Positions 5,201 through 8,031 of a stretch of DNA of 8,031 nucleotides are shown here, in pieces. The stretch covers positions 1-8,031 of the forward strand of contig JAFXCU010000233.1 in assembly GCA_017521345.1 (NCBI GenBank), read 5' to 3'. Under the pieces are notes generated by a model, which saw nothing but the letters and a program-made list of their open reading frames with translations, was not told the origin of the DNA and made no database searches. The stretch is from Ruminiclostridium sp. (GTDB lineage: Bacteria > Bacillota_A > Clostridia > Oscillospirales > Oscillospiraceae). Every line of letters starts with the position of its first letter. Within the stretch, counting starts at the first letter, position 1. The translations under genes were made by a program, and so were the position numbers.

Positions 5201-8031
5201 TGTCAGCCACGCTGGTTCTCCATGCGCCATCCTCCTGGAAGGTGGAGGACCCGGCTGCATCCAGCATCTCCTTGACCTCTTCGGTCACGGGGACACTGGA
5301 CCATTTAGCCCCATCTGCATCAACGACAAAGGGCTTAGTGATGTTCAGGTAGCCCTCATACAGATCTCCACCTGGAGCATAGCTGGAAGCCATCTCCCGG
5401 TTGTCGGTGTAGTAGTTCTGGTTCCGGTTGAACACGGTAAAACCGCCCTCGCGGGACCCGTGGTAGACCACGACCAAGTTCCCGTTCTCGTCCCGGGCCT
5501 GGGAATCCTTGAAGTATTCCGCCTGTTCTGCGGTCAGGTTTCGCCCCTGGGTGTCGGTTTTAAGGGAGAATCTTCCGTTGACATCTCTGCCCCTCTGTGC
5601 TACATTGGATTTGGAAACTGTACCACCGTTCGCTTCGGGCGTGTTGATGGGGGCTTGAACACCTGTCGGCGTGGCAAGGTTTCCTTTTTTTGTACCTGCA
5701 AACATGGCACGGCCCTGGCTATCCTTCTGAGAGAATCGAGTCTTGACATCTGTTTCGCCCTGTGCTACAGTATCACCCGTAAAGCGAATGCCGTCTTTCC
5801 GCGAGGCCAAGTAGCCGTAGGGGTAAAGGAAGGCATTTGCTTTTTCTTCATTCAAAAGAGAAAACACCTTCTCGCTGCTGATCTGATTTGCCAGCCATTC
5901 AGCCGGATTGTCCAAACCATACACACTCCGAATTGCATTGACCTTTTGGGCATCCATCTGCACATCTTTCTCAATGGCAACCAGCAGAGGTTTCCCATCC
6001 CCGTCAATATCGGGAGTGAGGATCCCCATTCGGTCCCCGTCCGAGAAAGTAAACAAGGAAGTCTCCAGGTCATGGTTCAAATTCTTGAGCACCCTTCTGG
6101 GAACATTATGTTTTTTCTGTGTAGACTTCTTAAAGTCTGCGATCGTAAATGCAAGCGGCAGCGGGTCCAGACCAGCCTCTGTCAGAGAATCCGGCGTTTG
6201 ACCAAAGTAAAACGCATCGCTGGAAGCCATCTTCCCGTCATAAAACATTTTCAGCTGAGCCGCCAGGGTCATCTTAGAGGTCCGCTTGATAGAATATCTC
6301 ACACCGTCCGTCTGGGCGGTGTTTTTATTTGCCGATAACTTGCGGGACTGCCTGGATGCGTCGGCCACAGCCTTCTCCAGCAGGACCACAGCATCGTCCG
6401 CCTGCTTCTTCCGGGAGCCGGTCAACTTACGGGCCAGGTCCTTCAGCGCCTCCAGGAACCGGCCCAGCAGGCTCTGATTCTTCTTGTTCCGCTGGATGAA
6501 GCGAGACAGGAGCTGCTGGTCCTCGATCAGTGCCCCGGCGTAATCTGCCGCGATCTCGTCCATGGCCTGTTCGGTAGTCAGGTTGACGCCAGCACGCTTG
6601 TATTCAGACACCTTCCTCTGCACATCGGTCTGTGCTTCCGGGACCTGCATCACAGCATCCCGGAAGGCCTGATAGCTCTCCGGCGCCAGTTCCTGGAGCC
6701 GATGGGTCATCTCGTGGCCGAACAGGAAGCGGACTGGATTGGGGTTCCCCTTCTCGATCCTGACCATACTTCCCTGGATCTCTGCGTTGGCAGTGCCGCC
6801 AGCTACAGCATCCACCATCTGGACACGGAGGCCCAGCTGTTTGGCCACAGTGTTGATCTCAGATGCCACAGCGGCATCCATGCCACCGCTCTTCACATAG
6901 TCGTCGTAGATCAGACCGGCATCCTCCCCGGCCACAGGTGCATACTGTGCCGCCGCCTTGGCGGTCTCCAGGTTGGCCGCCCGGTCATTCTGTCCGGCGG
7001 TGTAAGCCGCCATGACCTGGGCATCGTTGAGAGAGGCAGGGGCTTGGATCTTACTGGTGGCGGTCCCGGTCAGGGCCTGGTTGTATACCCTGGCAAAGTC
7101 GGCAAAATATTGCACCGGGTCCTTGGTCGTGCCGGCTGCCGCCAGAAGAGCCTTGCTGCCGCTCTCGCCCAGAGTCTGGGCCGCCTCAGACAAAGAAACC
7201 TCTTGCCCAGATATTCCCATCTGAACATCCTGGGTTTTCAAGGAAGCCACCTCTTTACGGGGAAGCTGAATCTCTTCTTCACCCTCCCTGGATGCCGTCT
7301 GACGGTCCGTTTTCCCTTGCGCAGGGAACGACACCACCTTCCCAGAACGTCCCTCTGCAGGCCTCTCTGCAGCCTCCTGCTTGGCCTGGACCGGAGGTAC
7401 ATACGCCTCGCCAGTCAGCATAGCGGCGGCCATATCGCGGGCCTGCTGTTCCTCCTCAGGCTGAGTCTCCTGCTGCTCCATGATGCTCTGGACAGTTCGC
7501 TCTTCTGCAGCAGGGGCAGGAGGCATCCGGTTGACCATGCTGCCAACCATAGAGCCGCCGCCTGCCATCATGCCGCCGGCAATGGCGCCCAGCTTGACAT
7601 TCTGCCACAGTTCCTCCGGCGTCCATTCGGCATTGGGGTCCTGGGCAGCCTTATCCAGCAGGAAGTTGGCCATGTAGGAGACGCCTTCTTCGGTGCCCTC
7701 CATCGCCATCTGTTCCAGGATGTTCCGGACAAAGCCGTTGCCACTCTTCCCCTTCAGAATGTTAGCCAGCCTGCCCAGAGGGATCAGGCCCGTACCAGCT
7801 TCCACAATGCCGGACAGCAAACCGCGGAAGGAGGAACGGGCAGGGTCCACCGCGCCGTAGTTTTCAGCAGGTCCACCCAGAATCATGGAGGCATACTCCG
7901 CCTGGGCGTTCTGTTCGTTCAGCTCCCACGCACGGCCGCCGGCAGCCTGGAGCCCCATCAGGCCAGCGCCCAGAGCGGGACCCACGCCGGGGATTAGAGA
8001 CAGGGCAACGCCGGGAAGGTTCTGGCCCACA
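2241..8031 (-). CDS. Giant phage polyvalent protein (5' end outside window)
   Basis: At least 1929 residues. The frame is still open at the right edge, so the GTG at 8030 is probably internal; numbering starts there. Such proteins are thought to travel in the virion and act in the newly infected cell. Order of parts: two glycine-rich hydrophobic segments (5-32, 147-166); a Gln/Glu-rich linker (about 170-260); a zincin-like peptidase with H439-E-M-T-H443 and probable third ligand E492; a MuF C-terminal-like domain (about 585-750, FGQTP at 609-613); an ART-PolyVal-like domain (about 832-1010, YHGS at 856-859); then a long conserved region (about 1015-1929). That region includes DKWNAWRYLAMLGN around W1243, a hydrophobic stretch near 1497-1520, and an IPYIDAWG...NPAYTSKYYVSQME module. 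Four R-[YFH]-S-x-K linkers separate the effectors. It lies just before the lysis genes. Architecture is well supported; enzyme activities are family inference. Confidence 0.85.
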   Translation of the reverse strand, partial: VGQNLPGVALSLIPGVGPALGAGLMGLQAAGGRAWELNEQNAQAEYASMILGGPAENYGAVDPARSSFRGLLSGIVEAGTGLIPLGRLANILKGKSGNGFVRNILEQMAMEGTEEGVSYMANFLLDKAAQDPNAEWTPEELWQNVKLGAIAGGMMAGGGSMVGSMVNRMPPAPAAEERTVQSIMEQQETQPEEEQQARDMAAAMLTGEAYVPPVQAKQEAAERPAEGRSGKVVSFPAQGKTDRQTASREGEEEIQLPRKEVASLKTQDVQMGISGQEVSLSEAAQTLGESGSKALLAAAGTTKDPVQYFADFARVYNQALTGTATSKIQAPASLNDAQVMAAYTAGQNDRAANLETAKAAAQYAPVAGEDAGLIYDDYVKSGGMDAAVASEINTVAKQLGLRVQMVDAVAGGTANAEIQGSMVRIEKGNPNPVRFLFGHEMTHRLQELAPESYQAFRDAVMQVPEAQTDVQRKVSEYKRAGVNLTTEQAMDEIAADYAGALIEDQQLLSRFIQRNKKNQSLLGRFLEALKDLARKLTGSRKKQADDAVVLLEKAVADASRQSRKLSANKNTAQTDGVRYSIKRTSKMTLAAQLKMFYDGKMASSDAFYFGQTPDSLTEAGLDPLPLAFTIADFKKSTQKKHNVPRRVLKNLNHDLETSLFTFSDGDRMGILTPDIDGDGKPLLVAIEKDVQMDAQKVNAIRSVYGLDNPAEWLANQISSEKVFSLLNEEKANAFLYPYGYLASRKDGIRFTGDTVAQGETDVKTRFSQKDSQGRAMFAGTKKGNLATPTGVQAPINTPEANGGTVSKSNVAQRGRDVNGRFSLKTDTQGRNLTAEQAEYFKDSQARDENGNLVVVYHGSREGGFTVFNRNQNYYTDNREMASSYAPGGDLYEGYLNITKPFVVDADGAKWSSVPVTEEVKEMLDAAGSSTFQEDGAWRTSVADIVGAVEDLVFEGEADYDGVIVRNVDDTGSHYKGEGRNLGTDYITFSSNQFKNVDNRKPTDDPDIRHSLKGGDDYQTLLEKYGFMEQGENPRAREVQVPRQTEEGKKVSRTVRTIMEAAVTTEEMLPTIEKLVEQGEFSYEVAGDREAIENAEVVIRDKGYQTALVAWISDVSKGSVSKQNTVTGWALYNAAVNEGDIKTAADIMSRIVYHQRNAAQAVQATRILKKMVPGAQLYAIQRSVQNMQSELVEKYGDKAPDLKIPDELVENFLAAETDEARLSAEEEIYRNIGKQMPSTFIDKWNAWRYLAMLGNFRTHIRNISGNLVFAPFVAAKNVVGIGLEAAGSMVSGGKMQRTKGVASPSLLAAGWSDYQNVVGQIMAGGKWDDSAYKRDAIAEGRQIFRFKPLELLRRLNSWALEKEDGWFAQPHYANALAQYCAANGITAEQVRTGEGVSKKELDKARAYAIKEAQKATYRDFNQFSDLISTLGRYDGSNKARKAFSAAVEGVLPFRKTPANILVRALEYSPVGLIQGAVQLAVGVPRGANTSAEALDHLASGLTGTGLVAAGYFLAKMGLLTAGPDDDEEQAKFDDLTGKQEYSWMRKDGTNFTLDWLAPECIPLLVGADIFAAIAEETDEEEKRISAFLGAMSQITDPLLEMSCLSSLNELFDNLNQFGEDGIKAGPVVLANMVVSYLTQGIPTLLGQGERASEVERMTTYTDKNGELPTDWQYVIGRASARIPKWDYNQIPYIDAWGRTESEADQGKRILNNFINPAYTSKYYVSQMEAELQRLYEATGEGVYPDRADRYFNVDGERVDLTADQYVTYAKEKGQRSYALIQKITTSSWYAGADDAIKAEVVSNAYQVANEGAKKALFPEYVSSINIYLKATQALEEENIAVGDYLYLRAITSDIESLKYASGPEAGETITNSKGYQIAEAIYDSGVKLTDSQRQLVYELFGNDVGKTVRKANPALVRQELGKMRRQAAET
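5001..5537 (-). other. ADP-ribosyltransferase-like (ART-PolyVal type) domain in the polyvalent protein
   Basis: Residues about 832-1010. It opens LTAEQAEYFKDSQARDENGN, then VVVYHGS (H857, the NAD-contacting motif of many ARTs), FTVFNRN, YYTDNREMASSYA, YEGYLNITKPFVVDA, a DYDGVIVRNV strand, and the closing DYITFSSNQFKNVDN. This order matches the ART domain often found in phage polyvalent proteins. It would transfer ADP-ribose from NAD+ to a host target, which cannot be predicted here. GC (33 of 60 at 5281-5340) is close to the rest of the gene. Confidence 0.7.
5541..5603 (-). repeat. Linker repeat copy next to the ART domain
   Basis: Encodes residues 810-830, VAQ...DV..RFSLK.D.QGR. It matches the copy at 5709-5768 at 13 of 20 aligned residues with a one-codon gap, and several codons are identical in DNA (VAQ, DV, F). 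It lies immediately before the ART-like domain. Confidence 0.7.
5709..5768 (-). repeat. Linker repeat copy after the MuF-like domain
   Basis: Encodes residues 755-774, VAQGETDVKTRFSQKDSQGR. It follows the end of the MuF-like domain within a few residues. Shorter versions of the central motif occur as RYSIK (6285-6299, before the MuF-like domain) and RHSLK (4995-5009, after the ART-like domain). Confidence 0.7.
5781..6278 (-). other. MuF C-terminal-like (predicted RNase toxin) domain in the polyvalent protein
   Basis: Residues about 585-750. YFGQTPDSLTEAGLDPLPLAF at the start, a VPRRVLKNL helix, a sheet with DGKPLLVAIEKD, then NAIRSVYGLDN and a final ANAFLYPYGY segment follow the pattern I know from MuF C-terminal domains. 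These are predicted nucleases related to the barnase/EndoU/colicin/RelE group. Hand count gives about 48% GC over 5821-6300 against about 64% over 6361-6540. Family assignment is from memory of motif pattern; active-site residues are not identified. Confidence 0.65.
6486..6881 (-). other. Zincin metallopeptidase-like domain in the polyvalent protein
   Basis: Residues about 384-515. The HExxH zinc motif is FLFGHEMTHRLQ (H439, E440, H443). DEIAADYAG, 49 residues later, supplies a plausible third ligand at E492, as in gluzincins with an E-x-x-A-D-like second helix. The preceding part (INTVAKQLGLRVQMVD, then NAEIQGSMVRIEKGN) suits the small beta sheet before the active-site helix. Metallopeptidase domains are recurrent in phage and conjugative-element polyvalent proteins. 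The substrate is unknown; host defence proteins or the polyvalent protein itself are possibilities. Confidence 0.75.

Noticed and set aside
3255..6338. Very long plus-strand open frame (over 1000 codons)
   Set aside because: It is the complement of the polyvalent gene. Recognised domains, ribosome-site logic and gene order all support the minus strand; long antisense frames are common opposite high-GC coding sequence.
8028..8031. GTG at the right edge as the true start of the polyvalent protein
   Set aside because: There is no upstream sequence to judge it and the frame is open to the edge, so the gene most likely begins outside the window.

Overview
This looks like one end of a prophage (late structural gene plus lysis module) in a Gram-positive gut-type Clostridia genome, joined to lower-GC, broken sequence on the left. 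The organism is inferred from the protein families (a C39-type endolysin with a short C-terminal repeat, a Firmicutes-type toroidal holin, and a phage polyvalent protein of a kind common in Oscillospiraceae-like genomes) and from hand-counted base composition. The phage part is mostly 55-65% GC, while the leftmost 850 bases are about 30-50% GC.

Layout. Positions 1-470, minus strand: the catalytic half of a divergent Ser/Thr protein kinase, whose ATP-binding N-lobe is missing. Positions 467-847, plus strand: the C-terminal part of an unrecognised low-GC protein, also lacking its beginning. The two fragments meet head to head near 455-475. A strong hairpin terminator (850-896) follows the plus-strand gene and separates it from the convergent phage genes.

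From 903 rightward everything is on the minus strand, transcribed right to left. A giant phage polyvalent protein (at least 1929 residues, running off the right edge) is followed by a perfect-palindrome terminator. Next come a holin and an endolysin, which overlap by 8 bases and are probably translationally coupled. The giant protein carries, in order, glycine-rich hydrophobic segments, an HExxH zincin metallopeptidase-like domain, a MuF C-terminal-like predicted RNase toxin domain, an ART-PolyVal-like ADP-ribosyltransferase domain, and a long conserved C-terminal region. Such proteins are thought to be delivered with phage DNA and to act on the newly infected cell.

Three observations stand out. 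First, the endolysin gene has a second near-ideal ribosome binding site and ATG in frame before its C-terminal domain; it repeats 13 bases of the gene's own ribosome binding site and would yield a separate 72-residue wall-binding protein. Second, the two effector domains of the giant protein are bracketed by copies of a short R-[YFH]-S-x-K linker, two of which are longer, recognisable repeats, and the MuF-like domain is clearly lower in GC than its flanks; this suggests exchangeable effector cassettes. Third, the head-to-head junction of two 5'-truncated genes marks a rearrangement, an attachment junction or an assembly chimera.
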